64,000 bases of DNA from Limnohabitans parvus II-B4 (GCF_003063455.1 NZ_NESN01000003.1:124001-188000); one strand, 5' to 3'; shown: positions 47,482-56,876, numbered from the stretch's first letter. Notes: generated from the letters alone by a model not told the origin. Program-made: numbers and translations.

Positions 47482-48158
47482 TGAACATGAACCGTTTAGA
47501 CCGTGCCCGCAGGCAAGTGGTGATGGGGCTTTTGTGTGCAGGGCTGTGCATGGCGATGCCCGCGCTGGCCGATGGCCTGGATGCCTTGACCCAATTCATG
47601 AAGCAAGCACGCAGCGGACGGGCGCAATTCAGCCAGTCGGTCACATCGCCTTCGAAAGCCGGCCAGCCGCCACGCGTCAAAACATCAAGTGGCAGTTTTG
47701 AGTTCCAGCGTCCGGGCAAATTCCGCTTTGACTACCGCAAACCTTTTGTACAGACCTTGGTGGCCGATGGCCAGACGCTGTGGTTGCACGATGTGGACTT
47801 GAACCAGGTCACGGCACGCAAGCAGGCACAGGTGTTGGGTTCCACCCCGGCCGCCTTGCTCACCGCTGCCTCTGACCTCGAGTCGTTGAAAACCGATTTT
47901 GTGTTCAAAACCGAGCCTGACCGTGATGGCTTGCAATGGGTCAGCGCGACCCCCAAAGCCGCCGAAGGCCAGATTCGGACTGTGATGGTCGGTTTGCGCG
48001 CGACCGACAAAGGTCCCGAACTGGCGGTGATGGATGTGCAAGACAGTCTCGGCCAACGCTCTGTGCTGACCTTCACCGCTTTTGAGCTGAATCCCGTTTT
48101 GGCCGCTCAGGCTTTTGTTTTTCGCGCGCCGCCTGGGGTGGACGTGATCCGCCCATGA
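47481..48158 (+). CDS. lolA: Outer-membrane lipoprotein carrier protein LolA
   Basis: A 225-residue periplasmic chaperone with signal peptide ending PALA near residue 31. GSFEFQRPGKFRFDYRKPF and LWLHDVDLNQVTARK are family marks. It ferries lipoproteins released by the LolC/LolD system (2780-4733) to the outer membrane. The ATG at 47481 shares its A with the ftsK stop; ATG at 47487 is an alternative. Its stop overlaps rarA (ATGA). Confidence 0.94.
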   Translation: MNMNRLDRARRQVVMGLLCAGLCMAMPALADGLDALTQFMKQARSGRAQFSQSVTSPSKAGQPPRVKTSSGSFEFQRPGKFRFDYRKPFVQTLVADGQTLWLHDVDLNQVTARKQAQVLGSTPAALLTAASDLESLKTDFVFKTEPDRDGLQWVSATPKAAEGQIRTVMVGLRATDKGPELAVMDVQDSLGQRSVLTFTAFELNPVLAAQAFVFRAPPGVDVIRP

Positions 48159-49450
48159 CCCCGCCCCTGTCGCCCCATGCCCCCTTGGCCGAGCGTTTGC
48201 GCCCGCGCCATCTGGGTGAGGTGATTGGCCAGCAGCATTTGCTGGGCGAGGGCATGGCTTTGCGTCTGGCGTTCGAGTCGGGCCAGCCGCACAGCTGCAT
48301 TTTGTGGGGCCCTCCGGGGGTGGGCAAAACCACCATCGCCCGTTTGATGGCCGATGCCTTTGACGCACAGTTTCTCAGCATCAGTGCGGTGCTGGGCGGA
48401 GTCAAAGACATTCGTGAAGCCGTTGAAAAGGCCGAGGCTGCACGCACCGGCCTCCACCCGCAGCGCACCATCATGTTTGTGGACGAGGTGCACCGCTTCA
48501 ACAAAAGTCAGCAAGACGCGTTTTTGCCGCATGTCGAAAGCGGCTTGTTCACCTTCATCGGTGCCACCACCGAAAACCCGTCTTTCGAAGTGAACTCGGC
48601 CTTGCTTTCTCGGGCGGCCGTCTATGTGTTGCAGCCTTTGTCGGAGGGCGACTTGCAAAACATCGTCGTGCGTGCGCAGGGCATTCAGGCCGTTCCGGGC
48701 ATTGAGCCCGATGCACTGGCCCGCTTGCTGGCCTATGCCGATGGCGACGCACGGCGCTTGTTGAACACGCTCGAGACCCTGTCTATGGCGGCCAAACAAG
48801 AGGCCATTGACCCCGTGACAGACGCTTGGCTGATGCGGGTGTTGGGCGAGCGCATGCGCCGCTACGACAAAGGCGGAGAGCAGTTCTACGACACCATCAG
48901 CGCTTTGCACAAATCGGTGCGGGGCTCAGACCCCGATGCCGCACTGTATTGGTTCGTTCGCATGCTCGATGGCGGTGCAGACCCACGTTACATGGCACGC
49001 CGTTTGATCCGCATGGCCAGCGAAGACATCGGTTTGGCCGACCCACGCGCCTTGCGCATGGCGCTGGATGCGGCCGATGTGTATGAGCGTTTGGGTAGCC
49101 CCGAAGGCGAGCTGACCTTGGCGCAATGCGTGATTTACTTGGCCATGGCGCCCAAATCAAATGCCGCTTACAAGGCCTTCAACGAAGCCAAAGCCTTTGT
49201 TAAAAAGGATGGTACGCGCCCGGTGCCCATGCATTTGCGCAATGCCCCGACCCAGTTGATGAAAAATCTCGATTACGGCAAAGGCTATCGCTATGCCCAT
49301 GACGAAGCCGATGGTTTTGCGGCAGGTGAGCGCTATTTGCCCGAAGGTATGCCCGAGCCTGGTTTTTACAGGCCGGTTCGCCGAGGTTTGGAAATCAAAA
49401 TTGCCGATAAATTGGAAGAATTGCGAAAGAGAAATTCAGCCACAGGGTAA
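48155..49450 (+). CDS. rarA: Replication-associated recombination ATPase RarA (MgsA)
   Basis: A 431-residue AAA+ ATPase of stalled-fork processing. [21 protein letters not shown] at the N-terminus, Walker [10 protein letters not shown] near residue 51, Walker [15 protein letters not shown], sensor [18 protein letters not shown], and the C-terminal tetramerisation part. ftsK-lolA-rarA is a conserved proteobacterial order. Confidence 0.96.
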   Translation: MTPPLSPHAPLAERLRPRHLGEVIGQQHLLGEGMALRLAFESGQPHSCILWGPPGVGKTTIARLMADAFDAQFLSISAVLGGVKDIREAVEKAEAARTGLHPQRTIMFVDEVHRFNKSQQDAFLPHVESGLFTFIGATTENPSFEVNSALLSRAAVYVLQPLSEGDLQNIVVRAQGIQAVPGIEPDALARLLAYADGDARRLLNTLETLSMAAKQEAIDPVTDAWLMRVLGERMRRYDKGGEQFYDTISALHKSVRGSDPDAALYWFVRMLDGGADPRYMARRLIRMASEDIGLADPRALRMALDAADVYERLGSPEGELTLAQCVIYLAMAPKSNAAYKAFNEAKAFVKKDGTRPVPMHLRNAPTQLMKNLDYGKGYRYAHDEADGFAAGERYLPEGMPEPGFYRPVRRGLEIKIADKLEELRKRNSATG

Positions 49451-49505
49451 TTCCCGAGCAAATTGAATGCTGACACGATCCTTTCTTTCACTACAATCCC
49501 GCCAC

Positions 49506-49541
49506 CCCCGCCCAGACAAGAGCTGATCTGGCGGGGTTTTT
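49506..49541 (+). terminator. Probable terminator after rarA
   Basis: CCCCGCC (49506-49512) and AGA (49514-49516) pair with TCT (49527-49529) and GGCGGGG (49530-49536), with one bulged C, and a T-run follows. It separates rarA from the liv genes. Confidence 0.6.
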
Positions 49542-49638
49542 GCTAGTTGTCAGGGGTTACCCAAAAAGTGACTCTTGATTTGATAACAACAACCGAAGCG
49601 CGACCCGTTATGAACAGGTCAAAACACGGAGAAATTTT

Positions 49639-50568
49639 ATGGACGTCTTCTTCCAGCAGGTCATCAACGGCCTGGTCATGGGCAGCATGTACGCCTTGGT
49701 GGCCTTGGGCTACACCATGGTGTACGGCATCATCAACCTGATCAACTTTGCGCACGGTGAAGTGCTGATGGTGGGCGCTCTGACGAGCTGGACCGCCATT
49801 GGCATGATGCGAGACGCCATGCCCGGCGCACCCGGGTGGGTCATTTTGATTCTCGCCACCTTGATCGCCTGCGTGGTGGCGGTGGTCCTGAATTTTTCGA
49901 TCGAAAAAATCGCATACCGGCCACTGCGCAACAGTCCCAAATTGGCTCCGCTGATCACTGCGATCGGCATGAGTATTTTGTTGCAGACCTTGGCCATGAT
50001 CATCTGGAAGCCGAACTACAAGGCTTACCCGACCTTGCTGTCGAGCACACCGGTCAACATGGGGGGGGTGGTCATCACGCCCACCCAAATCATGATTTTG
50101 GGCGTCACCGCCGTTTCATTGGCTGTCTTGATGTGGTTGGTCAATTACACCCGTCTGGGGCGTGCCATGCGGGCCACCGCAGAAAACCCGCGTGTGGCAG
50201 GTTTGATGGGCGTCAAGCCAGACATGGTGATTTCGGCCACCTTTGTGATTGGTGCCATCTTGGCCGCCATTGCGGGTGTGATGTACGCATCCAATTACGG
50301 CACAGCACAACACGCCATGGGTTTTTTGCCGGGCCTCAAAGCCTTCACGGCCGCTGTGTTTGGCGGCATCGGTAACTTGTCCGGTGCTGTGATCGGTGGC
50401 ATTTTGCTGGGCCTGATCGAAGCCATTGGCTCGGGCTACATCGGTCACCTCACGGGCGGTGTCTTGGGTAGCCATTACACCGACATCTTTGCGTTCATTG
50501 TTCTGATCATCGTGCTGACTCTGCGTCCCTCGGGCCTCATGGGTGAGCGTGTGGCCGATCGCGCTTGA
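49639..50568 (+). CDS. livH: Branched-chain amino acid ABC transporter permease LivH
   Basis: A 309-residue HAAT-family permease with eight or so membrane segments; QQVINGLVMGSMYALVALGYTMVYGIINLINFAHGE is the usual start (given here by its key pieces GLVMGSMYAL and NLINFAHGE). ABC-contact loop AENPRVAGLMGVKPD near residue 178. First gene of livHMGF. No LivK-type receptor gene is within the window near it. Confidence 0.94.
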   Translation: MDVFFQQVINGLVMGSMYALVALGYTMVYGIINLINFAHGEVLMVGALTSWTAIGMMRDAMPGAPGWVILILATLIACVVAVVLNFSIEKIAYRPLRNSPKLAPLITAIGMSILLQTLAMIIWKPNYKAYPTLLSSTPVNMGGVVITPTQIMILGVTAVSLAVLMWLVNYTRLGRAMRATAENPRVAGLMGVKPDMVISATFVIGAILAAIAGVMYASNYGTAQHAMGFLPGLKAFTAAVFGGIGNLSGAVIGGILLGLIEAIGSGYIGHLTGGVLGSHYTDIFAFIVLIIVLTLRPSGLMGERVADRA

Positions 50569-50579
50569 TGGAGGCAAAT

Positions 50580-51656
50580 ATGAAAAACAACAAAACACTT
50601 CAATACATCCTGATCGCTGCAGGGCTGATTGCATTGCCCTTGATCCTGCAAGTTTTCGGCAACGCTTGGGTGCGTATCGCCGACATGGCCTTGCTGTACA
50701 TCTTGCTGGCCATTGGCCTGAACATCGTGGTCGGCTATGCCGGTTTGCTCGACTTGGGCTACGTGGCGTTCTTCGCGGTAGGGGCCTATATGTATGGCTT
50801 GCTGTCGTCCCCCCACTTGACCAACACCTTTGCTTGGATCGCCACGGCCTTTCCAGAAGGCATGCACATGCCCATCTGGCTGATCGTGCCTGTGGGGGCT
50901 GCGCTGGCGGGTCTGTTTGGCATGTTGCTGGGCGCGCCTACGCTCAAGCTGCGCGGTGACTACCTGGCCATCGTGACTTTGGGCTTCGGTGAAATCATCC
51001 GTGTGTTCATGAACAACCTGGACCACCCTGTCAACATCACCAACGGCCCCAAGGGGCTGGATCAAATCGATCCCATTTCGATTTTTGGTCTGAACCTCGG
51101 CAAAAAGCTGATGATTGGCGACTTCGAGATTGCCTCGGTCTCGCTTTATTACTACCTGTTCCTCAGCTTGGTGCTGGTCACGATTTTGATTTCGCACCGA
51201 TTGGAAGTCTCCCGCATCGGTCGCGCCTGGATGGCGATCCGCGAAGACGAAATCGCGGCCAAAGCCATGGGCCTGAACACCCGCAACCTCAAGCTCTTGG
51301 CTTTCGGCATGGGCGCGACCTTCGGTGGCGTGTCGGGGGCCATGTTCGCAGGCTTCCAAGGCTTCATTTCGCCCGAGTCCTTCAGCCTGATGGAGTCGGT
51401 GATGATCGTGGCGATGGTGGTGCTCGGTGGTTTGGGCTATTTGCCCGGTGTGATTTTGGGCGCCATTTTGTTGTCCGCATTGCCCGAGGTGCTGCGCTAT
51501 GTCGCCGGCCCACTGCAAGAGATGACTGGCGGCCGTTTGGACGCCTCCATCATGCGCCAGCTGCTCGTGGCTTTGGCCATGATCGTGATCATGTTGATGC
51601 GTCCTCGCGGGCTGTGGCCCTCGCCTGAGCATGGCAAATCGCTCAAGACGAAATGA
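50580..51656 (+). CDS. livM: Branched-chain amino acid ABC transporter permease LivM
   Basis: A 358-residue permease. GLNIVVGYAGLLDLGYVAFFAVGAY and REDEIAAKAMGLNTRNLKLLAF, the EAA-like ATPase contact, are typical. It starts 11 bases after livH with GGAGG upstream, and is followed by livG after 11 bases. Confidence 0.94.
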   Translation: MKNNKTLQYILIAAGLIALPLILQVFGNAWVRIADMALLYILLAIGLNIVVGYAGLLDLGYVAFFAVGAYMYGLLSSPHLTNTFAWIATAFPEGMHMPIWLIVPVGAALAGLFGMLLGAPTLKLRGDYLAIVTLGFGEIIRVFMNNLDHPVNITNGPKGLDQIDPISIFGLNLGKKLMIGDFEIASVSLYYYLFLSLVLVTILISHRLEVSRIGRAWMAIREDEIAAKAMGLNTRNLKLLAFGMGATFGGVSGAMFAGFQGFISPESFSLMESVMIVAMVVLGGLGYLPGVILGAILLSALPEVLRYVAGPLQEMTGGRLDASIMRQLLVALAMIVIMLMRPRGLWPSPEHGKSLKTK

Positions 51657-51667
51657 AGGAGCAGAAC

Positions 51668-52453
51668 ATGAATCCAACAGCCAACAAAGACACCGTTCTC
51701 AACGTTTCCGGCATTTCCAAGCGATTTGGCGGTCTGCAGGCCCTCTCGGATGTGGGCATCACCATTCAGCGTGGTCAGGTCTATGGCCTGATCGGTCCCA
51801 ACGGCGCAGGCAAGACCACGTTTTTCAACGTGATCACGGGCCTTTACACCCCTGATAGCGGCACTTTTGAGCTGGCAGGCAAGCCTTACCAGCCCACTGC
51901 CGTGCACGAAGTGGCCAAGGCCGGCATTGCCCGCACATTCCAGAACATCCGCTTGTTTGCCGAAATGACGGCCCTGGAAAACGTGATGGTGGGCCGCCAT
52001 GTGCGCACCCACTCGGGTTTGCTGGGGGCGATTTTCCGCACACCCAGTTTCAAAGCCGAAGAGGCCGCCATTGCCCAACGCGCACAAGAACTGCTCGACT
52101 ACGTGGGCATTGGCAAGTTTGCAGACTACAAAGCCCGCACCTTGTCCTATGGCGATCAACGTCGCCTGGAAATTGCCCGCGCTTTGGCAACCGACCCGCA
52201 GCTCATTGCGCTGGATGAGCCTGCCGCTGGCATGAACGCCACTGAAAAAGTGCAACTGCGCGAGTTGATCGACCAGATCCGCAAGGACAACCGCACCATC
52301 TTGTTGATCGAACACGATGTGAAGCTGGTCATGGGCTTGTGCGACCGCGTCACGGTGCTCGACTACGGCAAACAAATTGCCGAAGGCACGCCCGCTGATG
52401 TGCAGAAGAATGAAAAAGTGATTGAAGCCTATTTGGGCACGGGAGGACACTGA
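51668..52453 (+). CDS. livG: Branched-chain amino acid ABC transporter ATPase LivG
   Basis: A 261-residue ABC ATPase. Walker A GPNGAGKTT (about 43-51), signature region LSYGDQRRLEIARAL, Walker B LIALDEPAAGMN. ARTFQNIRLFAEMTALENVMVGRH is the LivG-type Q-loop region. The ATG at 51668 follows AAGGAG at 51656-51661. Confidence 0.95.
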   Translation: MNPTANKDTVLNVSGISKRFGGLQALSDVGITIQRGQVYGLIGPNGAGKTTFFNVITGLYTPDSGTFELAGKPYQPTAVHEVAKAGIARTFQNIRLFAEMTALENVMVGRHVRTHSGLLGAIFRTPSFKAEEAAIAQRAQELLDYVGIGKFADYKARTLSYGDQRRLEIARALATDPQLIALDEPAAGMNATEKVQLRELIDQIRKDNRTILLIEHDVKLVMGLCDRVTVLDYGKQIAEGTPADVQKNEKVIEAYLGTGGH

Positions 52454-52454
52454 G

Positions 52455-53171
52455 ATGGCCGACATCCTTTTGAAAGTCAAAGACCTGCAAGTTGGCTACG
52501 GCGGCATTCAGGCAGTCAAAGGCGTGAGCCTCGAAGTGCGCGAAGGCGAGTTGGTCTCATTGATCGGCTCCAACGGTGCGGGCAAAACCACCACCATGAA
52601 AGCCATCACCGGCACCTTGCCTTTGCAGGCTGGCGACATTGAATACCTGGGCAAGAGCATCAAGGGCCAAGGCCCTTGGGATCTGGTCAAGCAAGGCCTG
52701 GCCATGGTGCCCGAAGGCCGCGGCGTGTTCACCCGCATGACCATCACCGAGAACCTGCAAATGGGTGCCTACATCCGCTCGGACGCGGCGGGCATCGCTG
52801 ACGACATCGAGAAAATGTTCACCATTTTCCCGCGTCTGCGCGAACGCAAGGACCAGCTGGCAGGCACCATGTCCGGCGGTGAGCAGCAGATGCTGGCCAT
52901 GGGCCGCGCCCTGATGAGCCGCCCCAAGGTTTTGCTGCTCGACGAGCCCTCCATGGGGCTGTCGCCCATCATGGTCGACAAGATCTTCGAGGTGGTGCGC
53001 GACGTGTACGCCCAGGGCGTCACGGTGCTGCTGGTCGAGCAAAACGCCAGCCGTGCTTTGGCCATTGCCGATCGCGGTTATGTGATGGACTCCGGCCTCA
53101 TCACCATGACCGGCGTGGGCAAGGACATGCTCGAAGACCCCAAGGTGCGAGCAGCCTATTTGGGCGAGTGA
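52455..53171 (+). CDS. livF: Branched-chain amino acid ABC transporter ATPase LivF
   Basis: A 238-residue ABC ATPase with Walker A GSNGAGKTT, MVPEGRGVFTRMTITENLQMGAY, signature MSGGEQQML and Walker B LLLDEPSMGLSP. Starts one base after livG. Completes the permease/ATPase set; substrates of such systems include branched-chain amino acids, amides and urea, so specificity depends on the missing receptor. Confidence 0.95.
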   Translation: MADILLKVKDLQVGYGGIQAVKGVSLEVREGELVSLIGSNGAGKTTTMKAITGTLPLQAGDIEYLGKSIKGQGPWDLVKQGLAMVPEGRGVFTRMTITENLQMGAYIRSDAAGIADDIEKMFTIFPRLRERKDQLAGTMSGGEQQMLAMGRALMSRPKVLLLDEPSMGLSPIMVDKIFEVVRDVYAQGVTVLLVEQNASRALAIADRGYVMDSGLITMTGVGKDMLEDPKVRAAYLGE

Positions 53172-53209
53172 TCGGAGTCAGTTTGCGTTCGGCACTCAAC
53201 GCGTTCTGC

Positions 53210-53289
53210 CTGTCACCCCGGACTTGATCCGGGGTCCATCCCGACACCACCGTCGGAAAATGGATACCGGATCATGTCCGGTATGACAG
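53210..53289. repeat. REPIN-like inverted pair (TGTCA-stem-TCCAT type)
   Basis: Two 30-base units in opposite directions (53210-53239; 53260-53289 read on the minus strand), 20-base spacer. Both read CTGTCA, a 7-bp hairpin, TCCAT. The hairpins are CCCCGGA/TCCGGGG and TACCGGA/TCCGGTA: two pairs have changed together, keeping the stem. The same head and tail flank the hairpin at 42953-42980. It fills the gap between converging livF and the receptor gene. Confidence 0.85.
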
Positions 53290-53299
53290 CCATGTTGGC

Positions 53300-54265
53300 T
53301 CAATCTACCCGTGCGCCACTGGCCTTGACCACGCTCTCATAGCGTGCCAATTCTTTCTTCATGAACGCGCCAAATTGCTCGGGCGAGTTGCCCACAGGCT
53401 CGGCCAGGAGTTGCGCGAAACGGGTTTTCGTTTCGGGTGTTTGCAGTGCAGCGACAAACGCTTTGTTCAGCCGCTCCACCACATCGCGCGGCGTGGCGGC
53501 TGGGGCGACCAAGCCCCACCAGGTGTCGATCGAGAAGTCTTTCAGGGTTTCGCTCATGCTCGGGATGTCGGGCAGGGCGTTGCTGCGCTGGGCAGTGGTG
53601 ACAGCCAAGGCCTTGAGCCGGCCCGCCTTGATGTTGGCGGCCGCCGTGGCCAGGTTGTCGAAGTTGAAGTCGACTTGGCCCGACAGCAAAGCTAACTGCG
53701 CGGGGTTGCCTCCGTTGTAGGGAATGTGCACCGCAAAAATGCCGGCGGCCCGCTTGAACATTTCACCGGCCAGGTGACCCGCACTGCCGTTGCCACCGGA
53801 GCCAAAGTTCAGCTTGGCCGGGTTGGCTTTGGCGTAGGCCACCAAATCGGCCAGGGTGTTGATCTTCAGGCGCTGCGCGGTCTCGGCGTTCATCACCAGC
53901 ACATTGGGCACACGCAGCATTTGGGTGATGGGCGCAAAGTCGCGGCTGGCGTCATAGGGCATCTTGGCAAACAGCCAGGGGTTGATGGCATGCGTGGCCG
54001 TGGCCGCGATGCCGATCGTCAGGCCATCGGGCGCGGCCTTGGCGACCAGGTCAGCACCCAAGTTTCCACCTGCCCCGGGACGGTTCTCGATGATGACGGT
54101 GCCCAAGCTGTCTTTCACGCGCTCGGCCAAGGCCCGCGCCGTGACGTCGATCGGGCCACCGGGTGCATAGGGCACGATGATGCGGATGGGCTTGCCTTGC
54201 GCCCAAGTGGGCGCTGAAAGGGCAAGGGATGCGGCGGTGAATTGACGGCGGGTGATCAAAGTCAT
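53300..54265 (-). CDS. Bug/TctC family periplasmic solute receptor
   Basis: A 321-residue periplasmic receptor. MTLITRRQFTAASLALSAPTWAQG is a signal with twin Arg (TRRQFTAAS), possibly Tat-exported, and the mature part has PIRIIVPYAPGGPIDVTAR and IENRPGAGG. It lies 23 bases after the ferredoxin-reductase gene on the same strand, so the two may be co-transcribed. No TctAB genes adjoin. Confidence 0.9.
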   Translation of the reverse strand: MTLITRRQFTAASLALSAPTWAQGKPIRIIVPYAPGGPIDVTARALAERVKDSLGTVIIENRPGAGGNLGADLVAKAAPDGLTIGIAATATHAINPWLFAKMPYDASRDFAPITQMLRVPNVLVMNAETAQRLKINTLADLVAYAKANPAKLNFGSGGNGSAGHLAGEMFKRAAGIFAVHIPYNGGNPAQLALLSGQVDFNFDNLATAAANIKAGRLKALAVTTAQRSNALPDIPSMSETLKDFSIDTWWGLVAPAATPRDVVERLNKAFVAALQTPETKTRFAQLLAEPVGNSPEQFGAFMKKELARYESVVKASGARVD

Positions 54266-54288
54266 GGTGTGCTCCGGAAATAGGCGTT

Positions 54289-55329
54289 TCAGGCCTTGGC
54301 CTTGTCTGCCTCAGACGTGAAGGAGTCTGCGTAGAACTCTTCTTCGGGCAAACCGCCTTGCGCCACATAGTCACGCTTGGCCGAGTCCACCACGATGGGG
54401 GCACCACAGGCATAAACCTGGTGGCCTGACAGATCCGGGAAGTCCTGCAACACCGCTTGGTGCACAAAGCCGGCGCGTCCTGTCCAGTGGTCTTCGGCTT
54501 CGGCGTTCGAGATCACCGGCACATAGCGCAGGTTGGGCATCTCGGCTAAGCGGGCTTCCACCCAATCGGCCATGTACAGATCGTCCGGTCGGCGGCCGCC
54601 CCAGTACAGCGTGGTCGGGCGGGCGATACCCCGGTGCTGCATGTGTTCGATCAGCGCCTTGATGGGCGCAAAGCCTGTGCCCGAGGCCAACAGCACGATG
54701 GGCTTGTCGGAGTCTTCACGCAGGTAAAAGCTGCCATATGGGCCTTCGGCGCGCAGGATGTCTTTTTCCTTCATGGTGGTGAACACCGGGTCAGTGAATT
54801 TACCGCCGGGCATGTGGCGGATGTGCAGCTCCACCGTGGGCGGCGCGACTTCCAGCGTGTGGGGGGCGTTGGCCATGCTGTAGCTGCGGCGTGAGCCGTC
54901 GCGCAGCAAAAACTCGATGTACTGGCCAGCGTGGAACTTCATCACGTCGTTTGCAGGCAGTTGCAGCTTGAGTTCGATCACATCGTGTGACTTTTTCTCA
55001 AGGCTGACCACGCGCACGGGCATCTTCTTGACGGGCAAGCCGCCTTCGGCCGTCACTTGTTTGGATTCGAGCACCACATCGCTTTGGGCGGTGGCGCAGC
55101 AGGTCAGCACCAAGCCTTGGGCTTCTTCTTCGTCGCTCAGGGCTTTGGCTTGGTGGGGGCCGTGCACCACGGTGCCTGAGATTTTTTTGCACTTGCACGA
55201 ACCGCAAGCGCCGTCCTTGCAGCCATAGGGCAGGCCGATGCCCTGGCGGATGCCTGCGGTCAGCAAGGTTTCGTTGTCGTCTGCAGTGAAGCTGCGGCCG
55301 CTGGGCTGCACGGAAATTTGAAAGCTCAT
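54289..55329 (-). CDS. 2Fe-2S ferredoxin / FAD-NAD(P)H reductase (AscD/DdhD-like or oxygenase reductase)
   Basis: A 346-residue electron-transfer protein. N-terminal plant-type 2Fe-2S domain: Cys ligands in CKDGACGSCKC (about 37-47) and a later LTCCA. Then an FAD domain with RRSYSMAN and an NAD(P) domain with LLASGTGFAPIKALIEH. The form matches CDP-6-deoxy-glucoseen reductase-like proteins, widespread in Burkholderiales outside sugar clusters, and also reductases of aromatic oxygenases; no oxygenase or sugar gene lies nearby, so the partner is unknown. The ATG at 55329 begins the ferredoxin domain. Confidence 0.88.
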   Translation of the reverse strand: MSFQISVQPSGRSFTADDNETLLTAGIRQGIGLPYGCKDGACGSCKCKKISGTVVHGPHQAKALSDEEEAQGLVLTCCATAQSDVVLESKQVTAEGGLPVKKMPVRVVSLEKKSHDVIELKLQLPANDVMKFHAGQYIEFLLRDGSRRSYSMANAPHTLEVAPPTVELHIRHMPGGKFTDPVFTTMKEKDILRAEGPYGSFYLREDSDKPIVLLASGTGFAPIKALIEHMQHRGIARPTTLYWGGRRPDDLYMADWVEARLAEMPNLRYVPVISNAEAEDHWTGRAGFVHQAVLQDFPDLSGHQVYACGAPIVVDSAKRDYVAQGGLPEEEFYADSFTSEADKAKA

Positions 55330-55376
55330 CTTTTGGGTATCCTTGAGGGCTCGTTGTTGACCCGGAACCCCTGATT

Positions 55377-56339
55377 TTGCCTTCAAACCAAACCCCCTTG
55401 GGCGCACGGCCTGCCCGCTTCCGTCGCCAGCGTGTCCTGATCGTGGGCTGTGGCGATGTCGGCCTGCGCACAGCGGGCCAGTTGGGGGCCCCTCAAAGCC
55501 AGCGTGTGAAGCTGATGGCGCTGACCTCTTCACCTGAACGTGTGCGCTTGCTGCGGGCCTGTGGCATCACACCCTTGTTGGGCAATTTGGACGATTCAGC
55601 CAGTTTGAAGCGCCTGGCAGGCATTGCTCACCGGGTCATCCATTTGGCCCCTCCGCCGAGCGATCGTCGCGGTGATTCCGAACGCGATCCGCGCAGCCTG
55701 GCCTTGGTGCGTGCCTTGCGTTTGCGCACGCCGCCACAAGCGCTGGTCTACGGCTCAACCACCGGTGTTTATGGTGACTGCGCAGGCCTGCGCGTAGGTG
55801 AAACGCGGCCCGTCAAACCGCACACCCCACGCGCACAGCGCCGGGTCGATGCCGAGAGCCTGATGCGCTTTTTGGGCCGTAGCGGTGTTCGGGTGAGCGT
55901 GTTGCGCATCCCCGGCATCTATGCGCCCGACCGGGAGGGTGGCACCCCCCGTGAGCGCTTGCTCAAGGGCACGCCCGTGCTGGTGGCCAAAGAAGACGTC
56001 TATACCAACCACATCCATGCCAACGATTTGGCCCGCGCGTGTGCCGCCGCTTTGTGGCGGGGCAAACCCCAGCGCGTGGTCAATGTGGCCGACGACACCG
56101 ATCTGAAAATGGGCGACTACTTTGATCTGGCGGCCAGCTTGTACGGATTGCCCAAGCCGCCCCGCATCTCGCGCCATGACGCCAACACCGCGCTGCCCTT
56201 GATGTTGTTGAGCTTCATGAACGAGTCTCGGCGTCTGGACAACACCCGAATGAAGCGGGAGTTGAAAATCCGTTTGCACTACCCCCACGTGCGCGACGGC
56301 CTGAGCCCTCAAGGCGCCTTGTTTTCGGTTTCGCGATGA
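55377..56339 (+). CDS. NAD-dependent epimerase/dehydratase-family protein
   Basis: A ~320-residue extended-SDR-like protein. Rossmann loop RVLIVGCGDVGLR near residue 22, GNLDD for the second strand, LVYGSTTGVYGD with the Ser of the active site, and then RRVDAES where the usual Tyr-x-x-x-Lys should lie but no Tyr is seen. It resembles YeeZ-type proteins. The start is uncertain: TTG at 55377 is the first possible codon, with only GGAA upstream. Its stop overlaps hslR by ATGA. Confidence 0.8.
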   Translation: MPSNQTPLGARPARFRRQRVLIVGCGDVGLRTAGQLGAPQSQRVKLMALTSSPERVRLLRACGITPLLGNLDDSASLKRLAGIAHRVIHLAPPPSDRRGDSERDPRSLALVRALRLRTPPQALVYGSTTGVYGDCAGLRVGETRPVKPHTPRAQRRVDAESLMRFLGRSGVRVSVLRIPGIYAPDREGGTPRERLLKGTPVLVAKEDVYTNHIHANDLARACAAALWRGKPQRVVNVADDTDLKMGDYFDLAASLYGLPKPPRISRHDANTALPLMLLSFMNESRRLDNTRMKRELKIRLHYPHVRDGLSPQGALFSVSR

Positions 56340-56737
56340 CATCCTTGCGCATTGACAAATGGCTGTGGGCGGCCCGTTTCTACAAAACCCGCAGCCTGGC
56401 CAGCGATGAAATCGGCAAAAACCGTGTGCAGGTCAACGGGCAAGACGCCAAGCCGTCCAAAGAAGTCAAACCCGGCGACACCGTGTGCCTGCGCCAAGGC
56501 GCTGTGGAGCGCACAGTGGTGGTGCAGGGCTTGAGTGGCGTGCGCGGCCCGGCTCCGGTCGCACAGCTGCTGTACACAGAAACCCCGGAAAGCATCGCTG
56601 CCCGCCAAAAAGCGGCGGAGCAGCACCGTCTGGCCCGTGAGCCTGCGCTCAGCATTGAGCAAGGCCGCCCCACCAAGCGCGACCGCCGACAAATCGAAAA
56701 GACTTGGGATAACCGGTGGAGTGCGGGGATCGATTGA
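56336..56737 (+). CDS. hslR: RNA-binding S4-domain heat shock protein Hsp15
   Basis: A 133-residue protein with an S4 domain at the N-terminus (RIDKWLWAARFYKTRSLA, then NRVQVNGQDAKPSKEVKPGD) and a basic tail. Hsp15 binds stalled 50S subunits carrying nascent chains. The ATG at 56336 overlaps the epimerase-like stop. A terminator follows. Confidence 0.92.
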   Translation: MTSLRIDKWLWAARFYKTRSLASDEIGKNRVQVNGQDAKPSKEVKPGDTVCLRQGAVERTVVVQGLSGVRGPAPVAQLLYTETPESIAARQKAAEQHRLAREPALSIEQGRPTKRDRRQIEKTWDNRWSAGID

Positions 56738-56753
56738 TCTGAAAAACCAAAAG

Positions 56754-56788
56754 AAAAAGCCGCAAGTTACTGGAACTTGCGGCTTTTT
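56754..56788. terminator. Bidirectional terminator after hslR / tRNA-Leu
   Basis: A 15-bp perfect stem (56754-56768 with 56774-56788, loop ACTGG) whose ends are A5 and T5. It serves hslR on the plus strand and the tRNA on the minus strand. Confidence 0.92.
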
Positions 56789-56791
56789 GTT

Positions 56792-56876
56792 TGGTGCCCG
56801 GGGCCGGACTCGAACCGGCACGCCTTGCGGCGGGGGATTTTGAGTCCCCTGAGTCTACCAATTTCACCACCCGGGC
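56792..56876 (-). tRNA. tRNA-Leu (anticodon CAA)
   Basis: An 85-nt class II tRNA on the minus strand. Acceptor GCCCGGG pairs with CCCGGGC, and the terminal CCA is encoded (56792-56794). The anticodon stem GGGGA/TCCCC holds loop CTCAAAA, giving anticodon CAA for UUG. There is a long variable arm CGCCGCAAGGCGT and T-loop GTTCGAGTC. Confidence 0.95.
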
